NCBI GenBank assembly: GCA_022840285.1
Contig: JALHIE010000029.1
Location: 1-36,163, forward strand
Reading direction: 5' to 3'
DNA length: 36,163 nt
Source: Porphyromonadaceae bacterium
Lineage (GTDB): Bacteria; Bacteroidota; Bacteroidia; Bacteroidales; Dysgonomonadaceae
This document shows positions 15,764 through 23,673 of this stretch, in pieces. The position numbers and the translations under genes are program-made. Positions within the stretch are counted from its first letter, which is position 1. Each line of letters opens with the position of its first letter. A model generated the notes under the pieces. The model saw only the letters and a list, made by a program, of their open reading frames with translations, ran no database searches and was not told the DNA's origin.

Positions 15764-15771
15764 CAAAGATA
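15764..15771 (-). promoter_or_regulatory. Bacteroidetes -7 element for prmC-recX-comF
   Basis: TATCTTTG on the minus strand lies 20 bases upstream of the prmC ATG in the 34-base divergent gap with ribD. It fits TAnnTTTG. Its -33 region would fall within the ribD coding start, so the two promoters probably overlap. Confidence 0.45.
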
Positions 15772-15777
15772 GGTAAA

Positions 15778-16842
15778 ATGACGACAGACGAAAAATTTAT
15801 GCACCGCTGCCTGCAGCTCGCTCAAAAAGGGGAAGGTTTCGCCAGACCTAATCCCATGGTGGGAGCGGTTATTGTGCATAACGGGCAGATTATCGGTGAG
15901 GGCTATCACCGGCAGTTTGCCGAAGCGCACGCCGAAGTGAATGCCGTTCATTCCGTGAAAGAGCCGGCATTACTCCCTTTATCGACCCTGTATGTTTCAC
16001 TCGAACCTTGCGCTCACCATGGAAAAACGCCACCCTGCGTTGAACTGGTCATTGAAAAGAAAATTCCAAAAGTAGTCATTGCCGTTTCCGACCCCAATCC
16101 CAACGTATCGGGAAAAGGTATCGAAAAGATGCAAAAAGCGGGAATTGACGTTACGGTAGGCATTCTTCAAAAGGAGGCCGAAGAATTAAACCGGGCTTTC
16201 TTTGTGAATCAGTTATACAAACGTCCCTACGTGATCCTTAAATGGGCGCAGAGCGCCGACGGATTTATTGACCACCGCCGTTCAACCGCAGAAGAAATGC
16301 CGGCACAAATATCGAACGAACTGACTCACAGCATTGTTCATAAGTTTCGTACTCGGGTACAGGGAATAATGGTGGGGACCGACACAGCTGTATTGGACAA
16401 CCCAAAGCTGACTGCCCGAAAATGGTTTGGAAATAGTCCTGTCCGGATTGTTATCGACAGGGAAGCCAAAATCCCATCAAATGCCGCTATCTTCAACGAT
16501 GACTCGACCGTTATCGTTTTTACCCAGCCGGGTGGTTATCCGGTAAAAAAAAGGAACATCAAACCCATTGGCATTGATTTCAGTGGAGATACCAACCGAC
16601 AGATTCTAACACATTTATTTACGGAGAAAATCTATTCGGTCCTCATTGAAGGCGGCGCCCGACTGTTGTCAACCTTTATAGAGAAAGATCTCTGGGATGA
16701 AGCGTATATCGAAATTGCGGAAAAGACACTAATTTCAGGAGTGAAAGCTCCCGATATCTCTATGGATAATGCTGTTACTAAAAAGTATTTAGGTTCAATA
16801 CAACATCATTTAAAGAATAAAATAACTCAAAATTTTCTTTAA
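15778..16842 (+). CDS. ribD: Bifunctional riboflavin deaminase/reductase
   Basis: Riboflavin pathway enzyme of 354 aa. The N-terminal zinc deaminase domain has ligands in HAEVNAV (His51, Glu53) and EPCAHHGKTPPC (Cys78, Cys87). The C-terminal reductase domain begins at RPYVILKWAQSADGFID and continues with GIMVGTDTAVLDNPKLTAR and the NADPH-binding SVLIEGGARLLSTF. Both domains look complete. It is divergent from prmC. It is followed by an AT-rich gap and the promoter of the DUF6242 gene. Confidence 0.95.
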   Translation: MTTDEKFMHRCLQLAQKGEGFARPNPMVGAVIVHNGQIIGEGYHRQFAEAHAEVNAVHSVKEPALLPLSTLYVSLEPCAHHGKTPPCVELVIEKKIPKVVIAVSDPNPNVSGKGIEKMQKAGIDVTVGILQKEAEELNRAFFVNQLYKRPYVILKWAQSADGFIDHRRSTAEEMPAQISNELTHSIVHKFRTRVQGIMVGTDTAVLDNPKLTARKWFGNSPVRIVIDREAKIPSNAAIFNDDSTVIVFTQPGGYPVKKRNIKPIGIDFSGDTNRQILTHLFTEKIYSVLIEGGARLLSTFIEKDLWDEAYIEIAEKTLISGVKAPDISMDNAVTKKYLGSIQHHLKNKITQNFL

Positions 16843-16879
16843 ATATTTATTTTGCTATGGTTTAAGCGAAAAATCTTTC

Positions 16880-16887
16880 TACTTTTG
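16880..16887 (+). promoter_or_regulatory. Bacteroidetes -7 element fused to the DUF6242 coding region
   Basis: TACTTTTG followed by CA is an excellent TAnnTTTG match. A TTTG at 16851-16854 is a possible -33 element with a somewhat long 25-base spacer. The predicted transcription start falls at or inside the signal-peptide codons of the following gene, leaving no room for a leader or an ATG. Confidence 0.55.
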
Positions 16888-16892
16888 CAGAA

Positions 16893-18230
16893 CTTATACC
16901 TGTCTCTATACTATTATGGGTCTTGGTATTCTCTTCCTGCCTTAATTCATCGGAAAGCGACTTTGAACTGTCTCACGATGCCCAGATCTATTCGTTCGGT
17001 ATGGCATCTTCAAAAGACACGACCAAAGCGCTTTCGGAAACCAGGTTCACCATTGACCAGATTAACAACAAGATTTTCAACCGGGATTCCCTGCCTTATC
17101 TTTTCCATGTCGATAGCATTTACCTGAATATCTCCGGAAAATCTACCTATTCTCATTCCAAGATTATAATTAACCTACAAGATAAGGACAGTTCTTACCT
17201 GTGGAATGGAAAAGACTCTGTCTCTTTCAAGCGGTTAAAATCCATTGAAACAACTGCCGAGGACGGTAAAACAGTGAAGTTATACGAATTTAAGGCAAAC
17301 GTTCACCAACAGGATCCCTACTTAATGAGCTGGAGTAGGGTTGCTCAAAATTACTTGATCACCCCGGTTGAACAGCAGAAGACCATTCTTCACGGAGGGA
17401 AATTCATTACCTACTACAAATCGGGAACGACAATCAAAGCTTCCTCCTCCTTGTCGTCTGACGGAAAGAACTGGGCTCCGGCAATTGTCTCCGGGCTACC
17501 CGCTACCCTAAAAACAAGCAGCATCTTCTCGGCAACCAACGGCCCTGTATCAACAGTGTATGCCCAGGATGCAGACAGCAGTATGTATAAATCGGCCGAT
17601 GGATTGATCTGGAACAAGATTGCTTCCGATTATCCGGTTGCCGCCGTATATGGAAAATTGCCTTCGGCATCGGGAGAATTTGCAATACTTGCTGCCGTAA
17701 ATGACAAGGGCACACTAAAATTTGCACTCACAAAGGATTTTGCTACGTTTGCCGTGAAAAGTGCTCTTCCTTCCGAAGACACATTTCCTACAGTTGATTT
17801 CTCGGCGGCAAGCATAGAAAATCCTTCGGTTTTCTCTGCCAAATACATCATTCTCTCCGGAGGAAAAGACAAGAACAACATCGTGAACAATAAGCTCTGG
17901 ATCATTCATGAAAAAGACGGGGAAATTACGCATCTTCCGGAGGTTTCTTCCATTTCTCTTCAGTTAAGCCAGTTGTTCCTCTACGATAATAACGTTTATT
18001 TAATGACATACGAAACAGGTAAAAACAGATTATATTATTCAGAAAAATATGGATTGAACTGGATTTCAGGGGGTGCCAATCAAGCACTTCCCGATGATTT
18101 CCCAGGGAGGATGCATGCATCGGTAATTACCGATTCCAATAATTTCATCTGGATTTTCGGCGGAGAATCCGGGGCTCAGGCACCTATTACGGATGTTTGG
18201 AGAGGAAGACTCAACAAGTTAGTGAAATAG
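16893..18230 (+). CDS. DUF6242-like kelch-type lipoprotein, start codon apparently lost
   Basis: Predicted cell-envelope lipoprotein. From 16893 the frame reads LIPVSILLWVLVFSSC, a clear hydrophobic signal segment with lipobox and Cys. Then comes an N-terminal DUF6242-type domain (FTIDQINNKIFNRDSLPYLF, KANVHQQDPYLMSW), and repeated beta-propeller-like blades with SSDGKNWAP, SADGLIWNKI, SEKYGLNWISG and a final kelch motif WIFGGES. No ATG or GTG occurs in this frame between the stop at 16863 and the signal peptide. The only usual alternative is TTG at 16923, which would cut the signal peptide off. An ATG and leader have probably been lost (see findings). The 3' part looks intact. Function is unknown; cell-surface binding is a guess. 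Confidence 0.7.
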   Translation, partial: LIPVSILLWVLVFSSCLNSSESDFELSHDAQIYSFGMASSKDTTKALSETRFTIDQINNKIFNRDSLPYLFHVDSIYLNISGKSTYSHSKIIINLQDKDSSYLWNGKDSVSFKRLKSIETTAEDGKTVKLYEFKANVHQQDPYLMSWSRVAQNYLITPVEQQKTILHGGKFITYYKSGTTIKASSSLSSDGKNWAPAIVSGLPATLKTSSIFSATNGPVSTVYAQDADSSMYKSADGLIWNKIASDYPVAAVYGKLPSASGEFAILAAVNDKGTLKFALTKDFATFAVKSALPSEDTFPTVDFSAASIENPSVFSAKYIILSGGKDKNNIVNNKLWIIHEKDGEITHLPEVSSISLQLSQLFLYDNNVYLMTYETGKNRLYYSEKYGLNWISGGANQALPDDFPGRMHASVITDSNNFIWIFGGESGAQAPITDVWRGRLNKLVK

Positions 18231-18279
18231 TTGAAAGGCCGGGAGTCAGAAGCTGGATGACCGGGGTATTGATTCAGCG

Positions 18280-18975
18280 ATGAAAAAAAGTGAATTTGTC
18301 TTTTTCCTGCTTTTGTTCACTCTCGTCTTTTATACGACCGAAATTAAATCGCAGGAATACAAACACGAGGCCGGCGGAGCGCTGGGTACATCTTTCTATC
18401 TGGGCGATGCCAACAAAACAAGGCTCTACCTGCATCCGGGATTTGCCGGAGGGGCTTTGTATCGGTACAACATTAATTTTCACTGGGCAGTAAAGGCAAA
18501 CCTGCTCATCGGTAAAGTATCGGGAAATACAGCAGATGCCGACAACGTTTTTCCTTTGGCGCAACAGACATCGTTTAACAGGACATTTACCGATTTGGGC
18601 GGACAAGTTGAATTCAACTTCTTGCCTTTCAGCGACAAGTTCTCCTATAAGGATGCCAAGCCATACACACCATATATTTTTGCCGGTGCCGGAACGACTT
18701 TTGCCACAGGTGGTAAATTGTTTTTAAATGCATATGTACCGATAGGTATCGGCGTTAAATACAAGATAAAGGAGCGGCTGAACATCGGATTCGAGTTTTC
18801 CGTGCGAAAATTGTTCGGAGACGATTTCGATGTGACGGAAAATAATGCCGATTGGGGTTTGGATGCCCCTTACGGCATAAAAAGCAGCATTTTTAAAAAC
18901 CAGGACGGGTATTCACTCACGATGGTCTTTCTGACCTGGGACTTCGGAATCAGACAGGATCCGTGCTGTGAATGA
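18280..18975 (+). CDS. porG: DUF6089 outer-membrane beta-barrel, PorG-like
   Basis: Signal peptide (MKKSEFVFFLLLFTLVFYTTEIKS) followed by an eight-strand-type barrel, 231 aa. Strand segments include HEAGGALGTSFYLGDANKTRLYLHPGFAGGALYRYNIN and PYTPYIFAGAGTTFATGGK, ending with a conserved VRKLFGDDFDVTENNADWGL-like region. DUF6089 contains PorG of the type IX secretion system, and in Porphyromonas gingivalis porG also precedes uppS, Omp85/bamA and two ompH genes, so synteny supports orthology. Species lacking type IX secretion can also carry DUF6089 here, so the secretion role is inference. PorV at 28813 in the same window is consistent with it. Confidence 0.8.
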   Translation: MKKSEFVFFLLLFTLVFYTTEIKSQEYKHEAGGALGTSFYLGDANKTRLYLHPGFAGGALYRYNINFHWAVKANLLIGKVSGNTADADNVFPLAQQTSFNRTFTDLGGQVEFNFLPFSDKFSYKDAKPYTPYIFAGAGTTFATGGKLFLNAYVPIGIGVKYKIKERLNIGFEFSVRKLFGDDFDVTENNADWGLDAPYGIKSSIFKNQDGYSLTMVFLTWDFGIRQDPCCE

Positions 18976-18996
18976 TCAACAGAGAATAAAAAACAT

Positions 18997-19749
18997 ATGT
19001 CATTACTTGACAAGATTGATAAGGAAAATGTTCCGCAGCACGTTGCCATCATTATGGATGGCAATGGCAGGTGGGCTAAATCCAGGGGTTTGGACAGAAC
19101 CGAAGGGCATAAAGAGGGGGCCGTATCCGTGCGTAAGGTAGTAGAAGCAGCTACAAAAGCAAAGGTGAAGTACCTTACCTTGTACGCTTTCTCCACCGAG
19201 AATTGGCTCAGGCCGGAAGAAGAGATCCACACCTTGATGGACCTGATGGTATACACCATTGCCAACGAAACAGACAACCTGATCAAAAACGGAATCCGCC
19301 TGCAATGCATTGGAGATATTCAACGGCTGCCCGGAAATACCCGAAATGCGCTGAACCGCTGTATTGAACAGACCTCATCCGGAGAGAGCCTGACCTTGGT
19401 ATTGGCTTTGAGCTATTCATCGCGATGGGAGCTGGCCAACGCTGCGAGAGCCATTGCCGCCCGTGTCAAAAACGGGCTGTTGGATGAAAACACCATTACC
19501 GAAGAGACCATCAATGAATACCTGGCTACAAAAGGTATGCCCGAACTTGATTTACTGATCAGAACCGGAGGGGATATTCGCATCAGCAATTTCCTATTGT
19601 GGCAGGCAGCCTACTCCGAGTTGTATTTTACCGGCGTTTTCTGGCCCGACTTCGATGAAGAACGTCTTTATGAAGCCATTCTCGATTTCCAGAAGAAAGA
19701 GAGGCGTTTCGGCAAAACCAGTGAACAATTAGAAAAGGAAAACCAATAA
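18997..19749 (+). CDS. uppS: Undecaprenyl (isoprenyl) diphosphate synthase
   Basis: cis-Prenyltransferase of 250 aa that builds the C55 lipid carrier for peptidoglycan and O-antigen synthesis. The catalytic Asp21 lies in HVAIIMDGNGRWAKSRG. Further conserved parts are YLTLYAFSTENWLRP, the LSYSSRWELANAAR block, and the C-terminal RTGGDIRISNFLLWQAAYSELYF. The protein looks complete. It is 21 bases after the DUF6089 gene and 58 before bamA, within the envelope cluster. Confidence 0.95.
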   Translation: MSLLDKIDKENVPQHVAIIMDGNGRWAKSRGLDRTEGHKEGAVSVRKVVEAATKAKVKYLTLYAFSTENWLRPEEEIHTLMDLMVYTIANETDNLIKNGIRLQCIGDIQRLPGNTRNALNRCIEQTSSGESLTLVLALSYSSRWELANAARAIAARVKNGLLDENTITEETINEYLATKGMPELDLLIRTGGDIRISNFLLWQAAYSELYFTGVFWPDFDEERLYEAILDFQKKERRFGKTSEQLEKENQ

Positions 19750-19807
19750 ATTTCGATATACTAAACTGAAAAACTGAACAGTTGAAGCGAAAGAAAAAAA
19801 AATCACG

Positions 19808-22311
19808 ATGTTGAAGAAAACATTCCATTTAGTTATACTTTTTATCCTGCTTTTCCAGGGGATGTCGTTTGGACAAATAACCACCAACGACACGGTCAAA
19901 ACCGCTCCTGCTGAAGATGTTCCCGTGGTGAACTACACCGCAACACCCAAAAAATACATCGTTGCCGGCATTGACGTCACCGGTATAGAGGGAACGATGT
20001 ACGAAGCACAGCCTTTTGTATTGGTCAGCTTTTCCGGATTGGCAAAAGGACAGGAAATCCAGATTCCCGGAGAAGAAATCACCAATGCCATACAACGGTT
20101 TTGGAAACAAGGGCTGTTCTCCGACATTAAAATCCTGCAAACCAAAGTTGAGGGTGACAGTACCTGGCTGGAGATCAGGCTGACCGACAGGCCTCGCGTA
20201 TCGGACATCCGGTATATAGGAATGAAAAAAAGCGAACGCGACGATATCGAAAAAAAGATTTCGGTGGTCAAGGGAAATCAGATCACTCCGAACCAGATAA
20301 ACAGTGCAAAAACCATCATAGAAAAATACTTCGATGAGAAAGGGTTTGGAGAAGCTGTCATCTCCATTATGCAACGCCCCGATGCAAGTGCCAAGAACCA
20401 GGTCATTCTCGATATCGAAGTAGATAAGAAAGAAAAAATAAAGGTCAACAGGATCAACATAGAGGGCAATGAATCCATCTCGGATCGCACACTTAAATGG
20501 GCGATGAAAAAGACGAACGAGAAAGGCAATATTCTACACCTGTTTCGCACAAAAAAATTTGTTGAAGACCTTTACAAGGAAGACAAGAAAAATTTCATCA
20601 GCAAATACCACGAGTTTGGTTTTCGCGATGCTGAGATAATCCGCGACTCCGTCTATAAGAACGATGAAAAAACAGTCAACATTGATATTGTGGCGATGTC
20701 TATAACCAGAAAAAATTGCAGGAAAGGCTGACTACCGACGATGATGCTGCCATCAACCTGTATCAAAACAACGGTTACCTGTTTTCGAACATTGACCCGA
20801 TTGAAATAAACATAGAAAACGACTCCGTCGATCTGGAACTTCGGGTTACCGAAGGGCCTAAGGCTACGATCAAGAAAGTTATCATTCAAGGGAACGATCG
20901 CCTCTACGAAGACGTCATCCGCCGTGAATTAAGGACTAAACCGGGAGCCGTTTTCAGCAAAGAAGACCTGATTCGCTCGGTGCGTGAGATAGCCCAGACC
21001 GGACATTTCGACCCCGAGAACCTGCAGCCGGGCGTAAATCCAAATCCGGAAGACGGCACCGTAGACCTTACCTACCCGTTGACATCCAAAGGCAACGACC
21101 AGATTGAATTTTCTGCCGGATGGGGTGTTACCGGATTGGTGGGTAAGCTGAGCCTGAAACTCAACAATTTCTCGTTGAAAAACCTGATTAACAAACGCCC
21201 TAACAACTTTTCATTAAGTGCTTACTACTCAAGGTATACCGGGTTAAACTCCGATTATTACACCCAGATGAACCCCTATATGTACGGTGGTGGGTATGGA
21301 GGATACGGCGGTTACGGCGGGTATAGTCCGTACGGATATGGTGGGTATAGCCCGTACGGATACGGAGGGTATGGAGGATACGGAGGGTATGGAGGATACG
21401 GCGGCTACGGCGGTTACGGTTATCAGGATATGATGGAATATTCATACGACCCCAACCAGGTGTTCGAAATGATCGGTGCATCCATCGGTTACGGAAAAAG
21501 GCTGGAATGGCCCGATGATTACTTCCAGGTTATGGCGGAACTGGGATATCAGCGCTACAACCTCAAAAACTGGTCCTGGCAACAATTCCCATTCCAGACG
21601 GGCTCGAGTAACAGCGTAACTTTCGGGGTGACGTTACAAAGAAACTCCATCGACAATCCCATCTATACACGCCTGGGGTCGCAGTTTACATTGAGCGTAA
21701 GCGCAACACCTCCGTTCTCGCTCTTCAACAACACCGATTATTCGAAAATGGCCTACTCCGACCCCAAAAAATACACGTGGAACGAGTACCACAAATGGAA
21801 ACTGAAAATAAGGACGTACACCCCCCTGGCTCCGCTTACTGTAAAAAGAACTCCGGTTGTGGCAACCCGGGCAGAATTCGGAATTTTAGGACACTACAAC
21901 AAAAATAAACTGACCCCTTTCGAAACGTTCGACGTGGGTGGTGACGGAATGAGCGGCTACTCCTCTTCTTTTGCAACGGAAAACATTGCTTTGCGCGGTT
22001 ATGACAACAACTCCATCGCACAGCAGGGGCGCGCTTATACCCGCTTGGGACTGGAACTCCGTTATCCGTTGATCCTTGAACCAAACTCAACCATTTACGC
22101 AGTAGGGTTCCTGGAAGCAGGAAATGCATGGTATAGCTTGAAAGACGTTAACCCTTTTGACCTGAAACGCTCTGCCGGTGTCGGAGCCCGTATCTTCCTG
22201 CCCATGATTGGGTTGATGGGAATAGACTGGGCGTACGGATTCGATCCGATCCGGGGAAGCCGGTCGAACAGCGGAAGCCAGTTCCACTTTATCATCGGTC
22301 AGGAATTTTAA
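19808..22311 (+). pseudogene. bamA: Outer-membrane assembly factor BamA (Omp85), frame broken and internally deleted
   Basis: BamA folds and inserts outer-membrane proteins and is normally essential. The first frame (19808-20731) has a signal peptide and POTRA domains 1-3 (VAGIDVTGIEGTMYE, IRYIGMKKSERD, VNRINIEGNESISDRTL). It reaches NIDIV at about 20697 and then runs out of frame. The second frame resumes at GDVYNQKKLQERL (about 20697) and continues through POTRA 5 (KKVIIQGNDRLYEDVIRRELRTKPG) to the barrel, ending at IGQEF. Between NIDIV and GDVYNQ about 35-40 residues that homologues possess are absent, so this is a deletion, not a simple indel. A second, in-frame gap is suspected at about 21190. 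A Gly-Tyr tract occupies 21283-21423. Total coding is about 834 residues, against about 880-890 that I recall for Porphyromonas and Bacteroides BamA. Confidence 0.85.
21283..21423 (+). repeat. 47-codon Gly-Tyr low-complexity tract inside bamA
   Basis: Forty-seven consecutive codons encode only Gly, Tyr, Ser and Pro, mainly GGY triplets with two GYSPYGY inserts. At DNA level there are imperfect 9-, 18- and 24-base tandem units, and synonymous codons alternate (tat/tac, gga/ggc/ggg). By strand order it falls between early barrel strands, at the external side. Confidence 0.9.
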
Positions 22312-22487
22312 TTTAACAAAATTTATTCCCGCCGGTGTAAACGAAATGCATTTTTTGGTGTCTTTACATTTACAGAACAATTAAAACGACTAACGAATAT
22401 GAAACGAGCATGTAAATCAATTACACCCCAGTAAATGATTACGGCGAGTTCCATACGACTTTAATGAAAAAAATAAAAAATAATCGT

Positions 22488-23000
22488 ATGAAAAAGACTT
22501 TATTTTTAATTGGCTTCTTCTTAGCCCTGGCAATCGGAACCACTTATGCACAAAAGTTTGCGTTCATTGATATGGAATATATTCTCGGAAAAATTCCGGC
22601 CTACGAAAACGGGAACAAGCAGCTTGAAAATGTATCAAAGCAATGGCAGAGCGAGGTGGACAAAGCTGCCCAGGAGGTGGAAGCCATGTACAAAAAATAC
22701 CAGGCAGACCTGGTTTTTCTGGCTGGTGAGGAGAAAACAAAACGTGAAAACGAAATAGTTGCCAAGGAAAACGAAATAAATACATTACGCAATAAGTATT
22801 TCGGACAGCAGGGTGAGTTGTTCAAACGCCGCGAAGCAATAATGAAACCTATCCAGGATGAGATTTACAATGCCGTTAAGGTGATTGCCGCGGCCAACGC
22901 ATACCAGGCAGTGGTCGACAGGGCTTCGGCCACATCCATCATATTTGCATCGCCGGACATCGATATCAGTGATCAAGTTTTATCTCGATTAGGATATTAA
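22488..23000 (+). CDS. OmpH/Skp-family periplasmic chaperone (first copy)
   Basis: Periplasmic chaperone of 170 aa for unfolded outer-membrane proteins en route to BamA. It has a signal peptide MKKTLFLIGFFLALAIGTTYAQ, the OmpH start KFAFIDMEYILGKIPAYENGNKQLE, a long charged coiled-coil hairpin, and the C-terminal strand segment VVDRASATSIIFASPDIDISDQVL. The ATG at 22488 starts the signal peptide directly; an in-frame ATG at 22464 adds eight basic residues and cannot be excluded. The tandem ompH pair after bamA is normal for Bacteroidales. Confidence 0.9.
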   Translation: MKKTLFLIGFFLALAIGTTYAQKFAFIDMEYILGKIPAYENGNKQLENVSKQWQSEVDKAAQEVEAMYKKYQADLVFLAGEEKTKRENEIVAKENEINTLRNKYFGQQGELFKRREAIMKPIQDEIYNAVKVIAAANAYQAVVDRASATSIIFASPDIDISDQVLSRLGY

Positions 23001-23015
23001 TAACCAAATATTTAT

Positions 23016-23023
23016 TATCTTTG
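23016..23023 (+). promoter_or_regulatory. Bacteroidetes -7 element before the second ompH
   Basis: TATCTTTG followed by CG fits TAnnTTTG and sits in the 107-base gap between the two ompH genes, 84 bases before the second ATG. It would allow separate expression of the second chaperone. No clear -33 motif is visible. Confidence 0.45.
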
Positions 23024-23107
23024 CGACGCAAAAATAGAAACTGACCAAGGCTAAACCGACATTGATTCAGTCTAAACGAAAAAATTAATAAATTCAATAC
23101 ATTAATC

Positions 23108-23617
23108 ATGACTAAAAAATTAATCATCTTATTGCTCGCGATTGCCCCTATCGCTGCCTTTGCACAAAACGCAAAACTAGCACACATAAACACTTCCGAG
23201 CTTTTTAACCAGATGCCTGAAATCCCGGGCATCGAGACTCAGTTGAACACCAAACAGGAAGAGATTTCTAAAAACGGACAAGCCTTGGTAGACGAATTCA
23301 ATAAAAAAGCAGAAGAATTCCAAAAACTGGCGCCCACTTCATCCGAGACCGTTAAAGCCGATCAACAAAAACAGTTGGATCAGATTAATGAAAGGTATCA
23401 AATGTTTTTGCAAAACAGCCAACGGGAAATGGAAGAGTTGCGTCAGAAGCTGCTGGCTCCGGTTCAGCAAAAGATTGCTGCCGCCATTAAAGCGGTAGGT
23501 GATGAGAAAGGGTACACCTATATTTTTGACCTGGCAGCAGGAAACCCGGTTTACTTCAATGCTACCACCGCAGAGGATGCCACTCCTTTGGTTAAAACCA
23601 AACTGGGCATCAAGTAA
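23108..23617 (+). CDS. OmpH/Skp-family periplasmic chaperone (second copy)
   Basis: Second Skp-like protein, 169 aa. It has signal peptide MTKKLIILLLAIAPIAAFAQ, then KLAHINTSELFNQMPEIPGIETQL (the OmpH strand and first helix). The Gln/Glu/Lys-rich coiled coil spans about residues 50-125, and the closing GYTYIFDLAAGNPVYFN strand is present. It is more typical of OmpH than the first copy. It ends just before the large palindromic terminator at 23628. Skp proteins act as trimers, so homo- or hetero-trimers of the two copies are possible (inference). Confidence 0.92.
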   Translation: MTKKLIILLLAIAPIAAFAQNAKLAHINTSELFNQMPEIPGIETQLNTKQEEISKNGQALVDEFNKKAEEFQKLAPTSSETVKADQQKQLDQINERYQMFLQNSQREMEELRQKLLAPVQQKIAAAIKAVGDEKGYTYIFDLAAGNPVYFNATTAEDATPLVKTKLGIK

Positions 23618-23627
23618 TTCTCTCTCG

Positions 23628-23673
23628 CAGGCATAAAAAAACTCCCGGAATTCCGGGAGTTTTTTTATGCCTG
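23628..23673. terminator. 46-bp perfect inverted repeat, bidirectional terminator
   Basis: A perfect 46-base palindrome with GC-rich core ACTCCCGGAATTCCGGGAGT, an A-run on the left and a T-run on the right, flanked by CAGGCAT and ATGCCTG. It lies between the convergent ompH gene and the minus-strand coiled-coil gene. It overlaps the last codons of the latter, so it should terminate transcripts from both sides. Confidence 0.92.

Noticed and set aside
15750..15772. Possible Rex operator (GGTTAAACAAAG) in the prmC-ribD gap.
   Set aside because: It does not form the symmetric TTGTTAA-N-TTAACAA type palindrome, and neither gene is a typical Rex target.
16852..17127. A + strand frame overlapping the DUF6242 start that could have been its true N-terminus through a frameshift.
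   Set aside because: Its peptide has no lipobox or DUF6242 similarity, while the other frame carries a perfect lipoprotein signal.
20690..20735. Programmed ribosomal frameshift in bamA.
   Set aside because: A frameshift would join the frames but would not restore the 35-40 missing residues, and there is only a weak slippery run with no supporting structure.
21283..21423. CRISPR-like or intergenic tandem repeat.
   Set aside because: The repeats are in frame, have no unique spacers and encode a continuous Gly-Tyr tract inside bamA.
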